DNA of 15,273 nt from Acidobacteriota bacterium (GCA_019352125.1 JABBNV010000044.1:1-15273), one strand, 5' to 3'; counted from the first letter of the stretch, positions 1-7,431 are shown. The notes: a model not told the origin generated them from the letters alone. Numbers and translations: made by a program.

Positions 1-10
1 CTTCCGATCT
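1..10. other. Residual Illumina adapter sequence at the contig end
   Basis: The first ten bases, CTTCCGATCT, are identical to the inner end of the standard Illumina adapter. Read on the minus strand the insert ends in AGATCGGAAG, the usual start of adapter read-through. The match lies exactly at the terminus and interrupts an open reading frame running off the edge, so it is best read as untrimmed adapter and not genomic sequence. Base 10 could be the A-tail or a genomic base. Confidence 0.85.
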
Positions 11-290
11 GAACCACTGCTGCCGGCGCACTCTGCCAAACAGCAGGGATGGCCGTACCGGGGGCAGCAGCTGAGGGTGTGACCGTGGCCGTAGCTGCCG
101 CCGAACTGGCGGTCGAGCTAGCCGCGGGCGAGCCTGTAGCTGTAGAACTGGCGGGTGATGAGCTTGAGGGCGCCCCGGCCCCTGTCGGAGCGTGGCCATT
201 TTCCAGCGTATAGGCCAGGGCCAAGCCGGATCCCAGTACCGCTACGGCAGCTGTCACGGCCGCCCATCTGCGCCAACTGTGCCGCGGCAT
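11..290 (-). CDS. Exported or membrane-anchored protein with Ser/Ala/Thr-rich linker, N-terminal fragment
   Basis: An open frame begins at ATG 290 behind the Shine-Dalgarno AGGAGT (spacing 4) and runs off the left edge with no stop, giving about 93 codons of genomic sequence. Residues 1-9 are basic (MPRHSWRRW). Residues 10-27 are hydrophobic, consistent with a signal peptide or signal anchor. Residues about 36-85 are a low-complexity Ser/Ala/Thr/Pro linker typical of actinobacterial cell-envelope proteins. The functional domain lies outside the window, so I cannot name a family. It reads in the same direction as the genes upstream but sits 124 nt from the nearest, so it may have its own promoter. 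I see no clear promoter hexamers or terminator in 291-414. Anything encoded by bases 1-10 should be disregarded as adapter. Confidence 0.7.
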
Positions 291-414
291 ACCCACTCCT
301 AGTTCGGCGGCCGCTCCCTGCTGGGGGCGCGTTGACCACCATCACTATTAGGGGGCGCCAAGCTGTGTAAATTCTGTGAGACTGATGGACGTTTCCAGCA
401 AAGTGCCTATACCT

Positions 415-1230
415 TTACTTAGAGTCGGCAGCCTGTTTCTCTGTCACAGCCGCCGTGGTTTCGCCATGGCTCTTCGTACGCTTGGCCAGTACAGCAACTA
501 GCACGGCAATAATGATGGCTAGTGCCAGGCTGACCGGCCCTGGGCCCCAGTCCAGTCCCCCGCGCTCCGGCGAAACTGCTATCCAATCCGCAAACGAGGC
601 TCCCACAGGACGCGTCACTATGTAGGCAAACCAAAAGGCCGGAATAGCCGGCAGGCGGAACTTCCAGTAAGCCAGCGCTGGGATGGTAATGACCACGGCA
701 AACATGATTCCCGAGCCAAGGTACCCCAACCCAAAGGTAGTAGCGGTGAGATCTCCGGCAGCAGTTCCCAGCGCAAAGGTAGTGAGCACAGTCAGCCAGT
801 AAAATACTTCGCGTCTCCGCGAGGTGATGTTATGGATGGACAGGGTGCCCTCCACTCGGTACCAGATGACAAAAATGGCGGCCAGCACCACCATGAACAC
901 CACAGTGGATACCAGATAGGGGATCCCCAGAGCTATATGTGCCACATCCGCGGCCATGGTGCCAAACACGCTGACCATCACCACGGCAAGCCAATAGGCC
1001 CAAGCCACATATTGCTCTTGCCTCAACGTGAGAAGTATCGCTATGGCAAAGCACACAGCACCAATGACGACGCCAATGACTGGATCTATTGTGTGAACCA
1101 AGTAGTCACTGGTGGTCTCTCCCATACCCGTGGTGAGAACCTTAATGATCCAGAAAGTCACGGTGACGGCGGGAACCTTGGAAGCTACAATGCGCGCGTC
1201 CAAAAGAGTGCTAAGCGGGGAAATAGGCAT
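415..1230 (-). CDS. Eight-helix membrane protein with a fourfold W-x9-G-x4-D repeat (COG4705-like)
   Basis: A 271-residue integral membrane protein. I see eight hydrophobic segments that fall into four two-helix units. The first helix of each unit carries [FY]W-x9-G-x4-D with identical spacing: W27/G37/D42, W80/G90/D95, W145/G155/D160 and W200/G210/D215. A second motif, G-[IL]-x-Y-L-x-S, recurs in units 2 and 3. The C-terminus is polar and Lys/Glu-rich, probably cytoplasmic. The layout recalls the uncharacterised membrane proteins of COG4705; this is recognition from memory, and no function is established to my knowledge. Four buried aspartates suggest, as inference only, ion or metal handling. 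ATG 1230 is preferred, with GGGGA 9 nt upstream; TTG 1236 would add two residues but leave a spacing of only 3. It follows doxX by 57 nt on the same strand. Confidence 0.8.
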   Translation of the reverse strand: MPISPLSTLLDARIVASKVPAVTVTFWIIKVLTTGMGETTSDYLVHTIDPVIGVVIGAVCFAIAILLTLRQEQYVAWAYWLAVVMVSVFGTMAADVAHIALGIPYLVSTVVFMVVLAAIFVIWYRVEGTLSIHNITSRRREVFYWLTVLTTFALGTAAGDLTATTFGLGYLGSGIMFAVVITIPALAYWKFRLPAIPAFWFAYIVTRPVGASFADWIAVSPERGGLDWGPGPVSLALAIIIAVLVAVLAKRTKSHGETTAAVTEKQAADSK

Positions 1231-1247
1231 GCTCAATTATCCCCGGA

Positions 1248-1267
1248 GTTTCCTGACTGTTTCCTGA
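1248..1267. repeat. Tandem 9-bp repeat with 11-bp period upstream of the membrane protein
   Basis: GTTTCCTGA occurs at 1248-1256 and again at 1259-1267, separated by CT. The 11-bp period is about one helical turn, placing both copies on the same face of the DNA. It lies in the 57-nt gap between doxX and the downstream membrane-protein gene, just upstream of that gene's start. It could be a binding site for a response regulator or other activator, or simply chance. Confidence 0.4.
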
Positions 1268-1287
1268 TAGGGCTCAGACCTGGACGG

Positions 1288-1662
1288 TTAGGAAATAGCC
1301 CACTCACCGAATCGGCCCCAGATCACCATGAGCAACGGCACCAAGAACACGATGTTGTACGCTGCGCCACTCTTTTCGCCCCGGCGTAGGTGGACTCGCA
1401 CAGCAAGGACCATCACCACGGCCAGCGCCACTGCGGCCATGGGCGTGAGGATAGGCAGGATGTGAGTCAGGGCTGGCAGCACCAGGCCAATGGCCCCCAG
1501 GATTTCCGCAATGCCAATAAACCGGACTGTACCTACGGAGTAGTCGTCAACCCACCGGAGTTTGGGTCGCAGCCTATCAATGGGCAGCGTGGTCTTGAAG
1601 ATTCCCGCCAGCAAGAACATGATGGCCAGGAAAAACTGCAGAATCCAGAGGAAGACATTCAT
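1288..1662 (-). CDS. DoxX family membrane protein
   Basis: A 124-residue protein with four predicted membrane helices (about 4-24, 46-66, 70-92 and 100-118), the size and layout of short DoxX-family proteins. Family hallmarks are the first-helix pattern ending in AGIFK (residues 19-23) and helix 2, RFIGIAEILGAIGLVLP, with its conserved Glu in a Gly-rich helix. DoxX-family proteins are linked in different bacteria to thiosulfate:quinone oxidation, redox or oxidative-stress complexes, but most members, this one included, have no defined substrate. ATG 1662 has only a weak Shine-Dalgarno. It lies 27 nt downstream of the enoyl-CoA hydratase on the same strand and could be read through from operon 1, though its role need not be metabolic. 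Confidence 0.8.
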   Translation of the reverse strand: MNVFLWILQFFLAIMFLLAGIFKTTLPIDRLRPKLRWVDDYSVGTVRFIGIAEILGAIGLVLPALTHILPILTPMAAVALAVVMVLAVRVHLRRGEKSGAAYNIVFLVPLLMVIWGRFGEWAIS

Positions 1663-1689
1663 GCAAACTCACTTAGGTCGAGGGGCAGC

Positions 1690-2466
1690 TTACCGGTTCT
1701 TGAATTCTGAGGCGCGCTTCTCCACAAAGGCAGCCATTCCTTCTTTTTGGTCTTCGGTGGCAAAACACGAATAGATGAACCGACGCTCCGTCAGCACACC
1801 CTGACTCAGTGTCGTCTCAAAGGCGATGTTTACTGCCTCCTTGGCAATCATGGCCACCGGCTTGGACATCCCCGCGATTACCGCAGCCGTCGTCACAGCC
1901 TCTTCAAGGAGCGACTCTACGGGAACAACTCGCGCCACTAGCCCGCATCGCTCTGCCTCCGCCGCGTCCATGAAGCGGCCGGTGAGGATCATGTCCATGG
2001 CCTTGGCCTTGCCAATGGCTCGGGTAAGCCGTTGTGAACCGCCCATTCCGGGGATGACCCCCAGTTTGATTTCGGGCTGGCCGAATTTGGCGTTCTCCGC
2101 CGCAATGATGAAATCAGCAATCATGGCCAATTCGCAGCCGCCGCCCAGGGCGTGCCCCGCAACCGCGGCAATCATCGGCGTGCGAACGCGAGCAAGCTCG
2201 TCCCAGGCAGAAAACCAGTTGGTCAGGTACATATCCACGGAGGATTTCTCCGCCATTTCCTTGATATCTGCACCAGCGGCAAAGGATTTTCCTGCTCCGG
2301 TAATCACCATGGCACCCACCGAATCATCCTGGTCAAAGGCCCTGGCGGCGGCCAGCACCTCACGCCCCAACGCATCGCTGAGCGCGTTCAGCGCTTGTGG
2401 CCGATTGAGGGTAATAATTCCCACGCGATCCCGCTGCTCGGTCAGGATGTACTCAAAGTTACTCAC
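1690..2466 (-). CDS. Short-chain enoyl-CoA hydratase (probable methacrylyl-CoA hydratase of valine catabolism)
   Basis: A 258-residue crotonase-fold enzyme of normal length. The oxyanion-hole segment is FAAGADIKE (residues 62-70) with GGG at 108-110. The two catalytic glutamates are E112 (in GGGCELAM) and E132 (in GQPEIKLG), 20 apart as in rat enoyl-CoA hydratase Glu144/Glu164, so it should hydrate 2-enoyl-CoAs. The gene starts with GTG at 2466, which overlaps the upstream hydrolase stop as GTGA. AGGAG lies 4 nt upstream inside that gene, indicating translational coupling. Placed after isobutyryl-CoA dehydrogenase and 3-hydroxyisobutyryl-CoA hydrolase, it most likely converts methacrylyl-CoA to 3-hydroxyisobutyryl-CoA. 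That specificity is inferred from context; broad short-chain activity is typical of the family. Confidence 0.9.
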   Translation of the reverse strand: MSNFEYILTEQRDRVGIITLNRPQALNALSDALGREVLAAARAFDQDDSVGAMVITGAGKSFAAGADIKEMAEKSSVDMYLTNWFSAWDELARVRTPMIAAVAGHALGGGCELAMIADFIIAAENAKFGQPEIKLGVIPGMGGSQRLTRAIGKAKAMDMILTGRFMDAAEAERCGLVARVVPVESLLEEAVTTAAVIAGMSKPVAMIAKEAVNIAFETTLSQGVLTERRFIYSCFATEDQKEGMAAFVEKRASEFKNR

Positions 2467-3527
2467 GCCGCTCCTTGTGTTGTTGCCAGCCCCAGCTCGC
2501 GTTCACCGAGAGACTCAAAATTTGCGTCAACCGACGCTTCGGTCACTTCGGCCAGAGTCGCGGGGTTCCATTGCGGATTTCTATCTTTGTCAATCAGCTG
2601 TGCCCGAATCCCCTCGGCCAAGTCCGGCCAGGTGAGTCCGCGAAGTGATACCCGAAACTCTTGATCCAAGACCGCTTCGAGGGAAGGCAGGACGGCGGCC
2701 CGGCGCAGAGCTGCCAACGTCACCTTCAATGCCGTCGGTGACTTGCGCGAAATAGTAGCCGCAGCCTTGGCAGCCTGCTCGTTACCGCCGAGGGCCTCCT
2801 GCTCAAGATTGTTCAGAATCTCTTCCACCCTAGATGCGTCGTAACAGCGCTGGATCCAGTCCTGTTCTGCCAGCACCGGCGCTGGCGGCGGCGTCTGCGA
2901 ATAGCGCCGCAGAACTTCTTCTGCGCGATCGTGTTCCAGGGCAGCAGTGAGTTCAGGCAGGTCTCCGCTATCCACAAAATAGTCAGCCAGACCCAAGGCA
3001 ATGGCATCTGCACCGGAGACCGATCCCGCGGTGAGTGCCAGATGCGTGCCAAGCTCACCCGGCGCACGCGAGAGTAAGAACGTGCCACCTACGTCTGGGA
3101 CGAACCCGATGCCAGTTTCCGGCATCCCAATTTTTGAGCGCTCGGTGACCACGCGAAAGTTAGCATGTGCCGAAACCCCTACTCCCCCGCCTAACACCAC
3201 TCCATCCATGATGGCGACATACGGTTTGGGATAGTGCTTGATGGCCGCGTTGAGAATGTACTCGTCGCGCCAAAATGCCGCGCTCTCCTCGCCGCCTTCG
3301 CGGGCATCATGGTAGATGGTGACGATGTCCCCGCCCGCGCACAATCCGCGCTCACCGGCACCGGAGAGCAACACCGTGGCAACGCCATCGTCGTGCTCCC
3401 ACTGCGTCAACGCACGCTGCAGAATCTGCACCATGGCATGGTTGAGAGCATTCATGGCCGCTGGGCGGTTGAGCGTCAGCAACCCCAACTGGCCACGGCG
3501 CTCCTGAAGTACCTCATCCGCGCTCAT
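2463..3527 (-). CDS. 3-hydroxyisobutyryl-CoA hydrolase
   Basis: A 354-residue crotonase-superfamily thioesterase that releases 3-hydroxyisobutyrate from its CoA ester in valine breakdown. The features separating it from hydratases are GLCAGGDI (residues 61-68), the hydrolase pair E137 and D145 in MPETGIGFVPDVGG, and the C-terminal segment GIRAQLIDKDRNPQWNP, which hydratases lack. The frame is open for 40 more codons upstream to 3647, but that stretch lies inside the preceding dehydrogenase gene and resembles no crotonase. ATG 3527 starts the protein exactly where homologues begin, with GAAGG upstream. It overlaps the dehydrogenase by 14 nt and the following hydratase by 4 nt, so the three form a tightly coupled unit. 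The next pathway genes (3-hydroxyisobutyrate and methylmalonate-semialdehyde dehydrogenases) are not in the window. Confidence 0.92.
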   Translation of the reverse strand: MSADEVLQERRGQLGLLTLNRPAAMNALNHAMVQILQRALTQWEHDDGVATVLLSGAGERGLCAGGDIVTIYHDAREGGEESAAFWRDEYILNAAIKHYPKPYVAIMDGVVLGGGVGVSAHANFRVVTERSKIGMPETGIGFVPDVGGTFLLSRAPGELGTHLALTAGSVSGADAIALGLADYFVDSGDLPELTAALEHDRAEEVLRRYSQTPPPAPVLAEQDWIQRCYDASRVEEILNNLEQEALGGNEQAAKAAATISRKSPTALKVTLAALRRAAVLPSLEAVLDQEFRVSLRGLTWPDLAEGIRAQLIDKDRNPQWNPATLAEVTEASVDANFESLGERELGLATTQGAA

Positions 3528-4656
3528 GAGGCGGCCAGCCTTCAATGATGAGACGCATAATCTCGTTGGTTCCTTCAAGAATCTGGTGCACACGCAGGTC
3601 CCGCATGATCTTCTCCAGCCCATAATCTGCCAAGTACCCGTAGCCACCGTGCAGCTGGATCGCCTCGTTCGCTACGTTGAAGCCAGCGTCCGTGGCCACT
3701 CGCTTGGCCATAGCGCACAGCTTCACCGCATCCGGCTTTCCTCGATCCAGCGAGTCTGCGGCGCGCCACAACATGGTCCGCGCCGTTTCCAGCTCCGTTT
3801 CCATATCCGCCAGGCGGAACAGAAGGGCTTGTTGGTTGATCAGCGGGGTACCAAAGGCCTCGCGTTCCTTGAGATGAGTCACCGTTTTTTCGAACGCCGC
3901 CTGGCCACCACCCAGGGAGCAGGCACCCATGTTGACACGGCCACCGTTGAGACCCTTCATGGCGATGCCAAACCCGCTGCCCTCTTCGCCCAAGCGATTG
4001 CTCACCGGGACGCGAACATCGTCAAACATCACCTGTCGGGTGGGCTGTGCGTTCCAGCCCATCTTCTTCTCATTGGCACCAAAACTGAGCCCGGGAACCC
4101 CCTCCGGAACCACGATGGCGGTGATGCCTTTGCTTCCGGTATCCGCCGTTCGGGCCATCACTATGTAGAGGCCCGAGGCGCCGGCGCCGGAGATGAAGGA
4201 CTTGGTGCCATTGAGCACGTACTCATCCCCGTCACGCACTGCCTTGGTGGCCAACGCCGCTGCGTCCGACCCGGCACCGGGTTCGGTCAGGCAGTAGCTG
4301 CCCAGCGTTTCCATCGAAGCCAGAGAAGGGACCCACGCTGCACGTTGCTCATCGTTACCGAATGAATCGATCATCCAAACCACCATGTTGTGAATGGAGA
4401 TATAGGCGGCAATGGTGGGGTCCGCCTTGGCCAATTGTTCAAAGATGAGTACCGCATCCGTCCGGCTCATTCCGGATCCACCATGCTCCTCAGCAGCGTA
4501 AATGCCGCCCATCCCCAGCTCCCCGGCAGCCCGCAGAACATCTAGGGGAAAATGCTTGGTTTCGTCCCATTCCGCAGAGTGTGGCGCCAACTCCTCGGCA
4601 GCAAATTGCGCCACCATGTCAACAATGGCTTGCTGATCGTCGGAAAGATCAAACAT
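3514..4656 (-). CDS. Isobutyryl-CoA dehydrogenase (ACAD8-like acyl-CoA dehydrogenase)
   Basis: A 380-residue FAD enzyme of full family length that oxidises isobutyryl-CoA to methacrylyl-CoA and passes electrons to ETF. It follows the pattern of human ACAD8 closely: ISIHNMVVWMIDSFGN (about residues 97-112), YCLTEPGAGSD, the segment GWNAQPTRQVMFDDVRVPV and the helix LNGGRVNMGACSLG. The catalytic base is E361 in LEGTNE, the usual medium/short-chain position. The helix-G position used as base in isovaleryl and long-chain enzymes is Gly here, consistent with the isobutyryl type. ATG 4656 has AAAGGA 7-8 nt upstream. The gene is 15 nt after the cytochrome-like gene and overlaps the 3-hydroxyisobutyryl-CoA hydrolase by 14 nt, so the valine steps are coupled to the electron-transfer genes. 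Confidence 0.92.
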   Translation of the reverse strand: MFDLSDDQQAIVDMVAQFAAEELAPHSAEWDETKHFPLDVLRAAGELGMGGIYAAEEHGGSGMSRTDAVLIFEQLAKADPTIAAYISIHNMVVWMIDSFGNDEQRAAWVPSLASMETLGSYCLTEPGAGSDAAALATKAVRDGDEYVLNGTKSFISGAGASGLYIVMARTADTGSKGITAIVVPEGVPGLSFGANEKKMGWNAQPTRQVMFDDVRVPVSNRLGEEGSGFGIAMKGLNGGRVNMGACSLGGGQAAFEKTVTHLKEREAFGTPLINQQALLFRLADMETELETARTMLWRAADSLDRGKPDAVKLCAMAKRVATDAGFNVANEAIQLHGGYGYLADYGLEKIMRDLRVHQILEGTNEIMRLIIEGWPPHERG

Positions 4657-4671
4657 GGTGCTGTCCTTTCG

Positions 4672-5601
4672 TTACTTGCTGACCTTCCCCATCAGGGAAG
4701 CAATGGGGCGCAGGAACAGTGGCCGCGAAAGCACCGCCGCACCAGCCGTGACCACCAGCGAGATGGCAAAGATAATGAAGCCCCACCAATTCACCACGTC
4801 ACTGCCGCCATACATGTGGTTCAGGTTACGTAAGGCGCCGGTGGCCAGCACCAGCGTCACGTGCACAATGATGAACAGGACAAAGTACAGCATCACGGGG
4901 AAATGGATGGCCCGGGCCAGCTCTACCGGGTAGATCTTGTTGAGCTTGGTCGCATTCTTGGGCCACGCACCGGACATCCGCACCCCAGTAATGAACGCCA
5001 AGGGTGCGGCAATAAATACGGTCACAAAATACGCCAGCAGCTGCAACGCGTTGTAGTTGACCCAACCGTCCTCGGTGGGCCAGTTCAGCGACGCGTATTG
5101 CAAGGCGGCGGAGAGCGCGTTGGGGATCACGTCCCAACTGGTGGGAACAATGCGCACCCACTGCCCCGTGCAAAAAATGACGATGGCAAAAATCACGCCG
5201 TTGAGCATCCACAGCGCATCCATCGTCAGGTGAAACCACAAATCCAGGCTGATTTTGGTGGGAGAACCCTTGGTCTTGATCAGGCCCTTGTTATTCCGGA
5301 TCCAGTGCGCGGCGGGCCGGGTCACGGTCCGCACCTGCCAGCCGGAGCGAATAATCAGCACCATGAAGAAGAAGTTCAGGAAGTGCTGCCAGCCTAGCCA
5401 AGCTGGCAGCCCAACGGGTGCCCAGCTGGGCAGCTCGGACTGACCGGGGAATTGCTTGAGAAAATCCTGACCGCCGCTGGTGGCACTCATCCATCGGGCC
5501 AAGAGCACCACCACAACCAGTGCCACCAATACGGTGGGGATCACCCAGGCCAGACGTTTCTTCACGCTGACCGGGGCTGAACTTTTACGACTGCTGGACA
5601 T
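4672..5601 (-). CDS. Di-heme cytochrome b561/FdnI-like membrane protein
   Basis: A 309-residue protein with membrane helices near residues 17-36, 70-88, 123-147, 184-207, 232-255 and 270-292. Histidines within helices are H73, H124 and the pair H233/H247. An H-x13-H pair in one helix is what the E. coli formate dehydrogenase gamma subunit uses (as I recall, His155 and His169, with His18 and His57), so two b hemes and quinone reactivity are plausible. The family supplies the membrane, quinone-facing half of redox enzymes and normally partners an iron-sulfur subunit; none is encoded here. It lies between etfA (45 nt upstream) and isobutyryl-CoA dehydrogenase (15 nt downstream), suggesting a part in moving electrons from ETF or acyl-CoA oxidation to quinone. 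That role is inference. The RBS for ATG 5601 is weak (ACAGGT). Confidence 0.75.
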   Translation of the reverse strand: MSSSRKSSAPVSVKKRLAWVIPTVLVALVVVVLLARWMSATSGGQDFLKQFPGQSELPSWAPVGLPAWLGWQHFLNFFFMVLIIRSGWQVRTVTRPAAHWIRNNKGLIKTKGSPTKISLDLWFHLTMDALWMLNGVIFAIVIFCTGQWVRIVPTSWDVIPNALSAALQYASLNWPTEDGWVNYNALQLLAYFVTVFIAAPLAFITGVRMSGAWPKNATKLNKIYPVELARAIHFPVMLYFVLFIIVHVTLVLATGALRNLNHMYGGSDVVNWWGFIIFAISLVVTAGAAVLSRPLFLRPIASLMGKVSK

Positions 5602-5646
5602 GCGTGAAAACCTGTCTTCGAAAGGGCCAAGGTGTAGGTGTCAGGG

Positions 5647-6618
5647 TTAGTTGGCGCGTGCGTTGATGGCGTCGATTAGCTGGGGAACAATCTTGAATAC
5701 GTCCCCCACGATGCCAAAGTCTGCCACATCAAAAATGGGCGCGTCGCCATCTTTGTTGATGGCCACAATGGTCTTCGCAGTTTGCATACCTGCCCGGTGC
5801 TGAATGGCTCCGGAGATGCCCAGCGCAATGTACAGCTGAGGGGAAACGGAAACGCCCGTTTGCCCCACCTGGTAGCTGTGCGGAACATAGCCGGCATCAA
5901 CCGCCGCGCGGGAGGCACCCACTGCTGCCTTGAGCGTGTCTGCCAGCTGTTCCACCAGGGCAAAGTTTTCCTTGGAGCCCAGGCCTCGGCCACCGGATAC
6001 AACCGTGGAGGCACCTCGCAGCTCCGGGCGGCCGGAGGTGGCGGGAGCGTCATGATGAGCCTCAATGGCCGCAGCTGAACCGGCGGGTGTGGCAAGCTCG
6101 CTCACGGTCACTTCTGCCGTTGCAGCGGGTGCCGTATCCTCAATGGCACCCGGGCGAACAGTCACTAACGCCAGGCCACCTTCCACAGTCGATTCGGTGT
6201 TGTAAGCGCCGCCGAAGACGGAATGCGTGGCCACCACCGAGTCACCGGAGGAGGCAACGTCCACAACATCAACCAATAACGCGCCGCCCGTCCGGACAGC
6301 TAGCCGGGCAAGCGCCTCGCGACTTTCTGCGGAGTTCGTGGCCAACACGGCGCTGGGGCTCAACGCCGCAACCGCAGAGCTCAGACCCTCAACGTCGGGG
6401 GTTGAAACCAGCGAACCAACGGAATCCCCCACAGCGTTGAATATGGCAGTGGCACCCCAATCTCCGAGCTGCTGAACATCGTCGTGCTGCAACGGCGCAG
6501 CAGAGACGACGACGGCGACGGGGGTGCCCAATTTGGCGGCCGCAGCCAACAGGCCACGACCGGTGCTGGACAACGCCCCACCGTGGGAATGTTCAATGAA
6601 GGCAAGTACATTCGTCAT
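5647..6618 (-). CDS. etfA: Electron transfer flavoprotein, alpha subunit
   Basis: A 323-residue alpha subunit of the heterodimeric ETF, which binds FAD and accepts electrons from acyl-CoA dehydrogenases. The C-terminal FAD domain is complete: SGGRGLG (208-214), GASRAAVDAGYV (234-245), the QVGQTG turn (250-255), SGAIQHRAG (269-277), with H274 where ETFs have the flavin-contacting His, and the FDVADFGIVGD segment (296-306) near the end. The N-terminal domain (1-180) is less conserved but has the expected start, LAFIEHSHG. ATG 6618 follows the strong Shine-Dalgarno AAGGAAGGA at 7 nt, 15 nt after etfB. The sequence looks like the conventional non-bifurcating ETF, in keeping with a partner role for the two acyl-CoA dehydrogenases in this window. 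Confidence 0.95.
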   Translation of the reverse strand: MTNVLAFIEHSHGGALSSTGRGLLAAAAKLGTPVAVVVSAAPLQHDDVQQLGDWGATAIFNAVGDSVGSLVSTPDVEGLSSAVAALSPSAVLATNSAESREALARLAVRTGGALLVDVVDVASSGDSVVATHSVFGGAYNTESTVEGGLALVTVRPGAIEDTAPAATAEVTVSELATPAGSAAAIEAHHDAPATSGRPELRGASTVVSGGRGLGSKENFALVEQLADTLKAAVGASRAAVDAGYVPHSYQVGQTGVSVSPQLYIALGISGAIQHRAGMQTAKTIVAINKDGDAPIFDVADFGIVGDVFKIVPQLIDAINARAN

Positions 6619-6633
6619 ATCGAGATTCCTTCC

Positions 6634-7401
6634 TTAGATCAGTCGGTTGCTGGCGAGGAACTCAACCAACGCCGTAGCGGAAGTCCCATCGTCGGTCAGT
6701 TTAACGCCGGCCGCGCGTGCTGGCCGCTCGGTGGTGTTCACCATGGTGGTTCGCCCGCTGGGCGCGGGGACGTCCAAGTCTGCCAGAGTCAGCACAGTAA
6801 TCTTCTTCTTCTTGGCGGAGAGGATGCCCTTGAAGTTCGGGAAGCGTGCCTCATCAAAGCTTTCCGTAACTGTCAACAGCGCGGGAAGTGGCGCTGAAAT
6901 GCTCTGCGTACCGGCGGAGACCTGCCGTTCCGCCCGCACACCGTCAGCGCTAAGTTCGGCTGACACCAAGTTGCCCAACAGGGGAAGCGACAGGTGTTCT
7001 GCAATCATGGCCGGAACCACGCCTCCGCGACCATCCGTGGCTTCATTGCCAGCAATCACCACGTCAAAGCCAACATTCTTCAACGCTGCTGCCAGTACCG
7101 CGGCCGTCCGGGCCGCGTCGGCCCCGGCCAGGCCGTCATCCACCACATGAACGCCAGCATCGGCACCGATTGACAGTGCCTTGCGCACGGACGTACTGGC
7201 CGAATCCGGCCCCATGCTCAGAACAACGACCTCGGTCGACTTGTCAGCATCCTTGCTGCGGAGCGCCAGTTCCAAGGCGCGCTCGTTAATCTCGTCGATC
7301 ACCAGATCACTGGCGTCGCGATCCTGCAGGCCGGTGTCAAGGTCCAATTTACGCTCGTCCGCTGTATCCGGAACTTGCTTGAGCAAAACCACAATCTTCA
7401 T
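6634..7401 (-). CDS. etfB: Electron transfer flavoprotein, beta subunit
   Basis: A 255-residue beta subunit of ETF, the normal length. Hallmarks are the N-terminal KIVVLLKQVPDT (2-13), VIDEINERALELAL (34-47), the AMP-binding stretch AGNEATDGRGGVVPAM (117-132), and the docking-loop region before the Lys-rich AKKKKI (196-201) that contacts partner dehydrogenases. With EtfA it carries electrons from flavin dehydrogenases to the membrane. ATG 7401 has AGGAG 8-9 nt upstream. It is the first gene of operon 1 and is divergent from the MarR-family regulator at 7528, with 126 nt between the starts containing likely operator repeats. This suggests the whole etf-valine operon is controlled by that regulator. 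Confidence 0.95.
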   Translation of the reverse strand: MKIVVLLKQVPDTADERKLDLDTGLQDRDASDLVIDEINERALELALRSKDADKSTEVVVLSMGPDSASTSVRKALSIGADAGVHVVDDGLAGADAARTAAVLAAALKNVGFDVVIAGNEATDGRGGVVPAMIAEHLSLPLLGNLVSAELSADGVRAERQVSAGTQSISAPLPALLTVTESFDEARFPNFKGILSAKKKKITVLTLADLDVPAPSGRTTMVNTTERPARAAGVKLTDDGTSATALVEFLASNRLI

Positions 7402-7431
7402 GTGTCTAACTCCTAGAGTGGATTAATCATG

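Noticed and set aside
118..370. Overlapping open frames on both strands near the left edge
   Set aside because: They conflict with the frame from ATG 290, which has a Shine-Dalgarno, a signal-like N-terminus and a Ser/Ala-rich linker.
2152..2664. 170-residue plus-strand frame spanning the hydratase-hydrolase junction
   Set aside because: Antisense to two well-supported genes, no motif and no ribosome site.
3528..3647. 40-residue N-terminal extension of the 3-hydroxyisobutyryl-CoA hydrolase
   Set aside because: The extension lies wholly within the dehydrogenase coding region and does not resemble the family; ATG 3527 gives the expected N-terminus.
3526..4365. 279-residue plus-strand open frame
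   Set aside because: It lies antisense inside isobutyryl-CoA dehydrogenase, has no ribosome site or recognisable motif, and is explained by high GC content leaving few stop codons in that frame.
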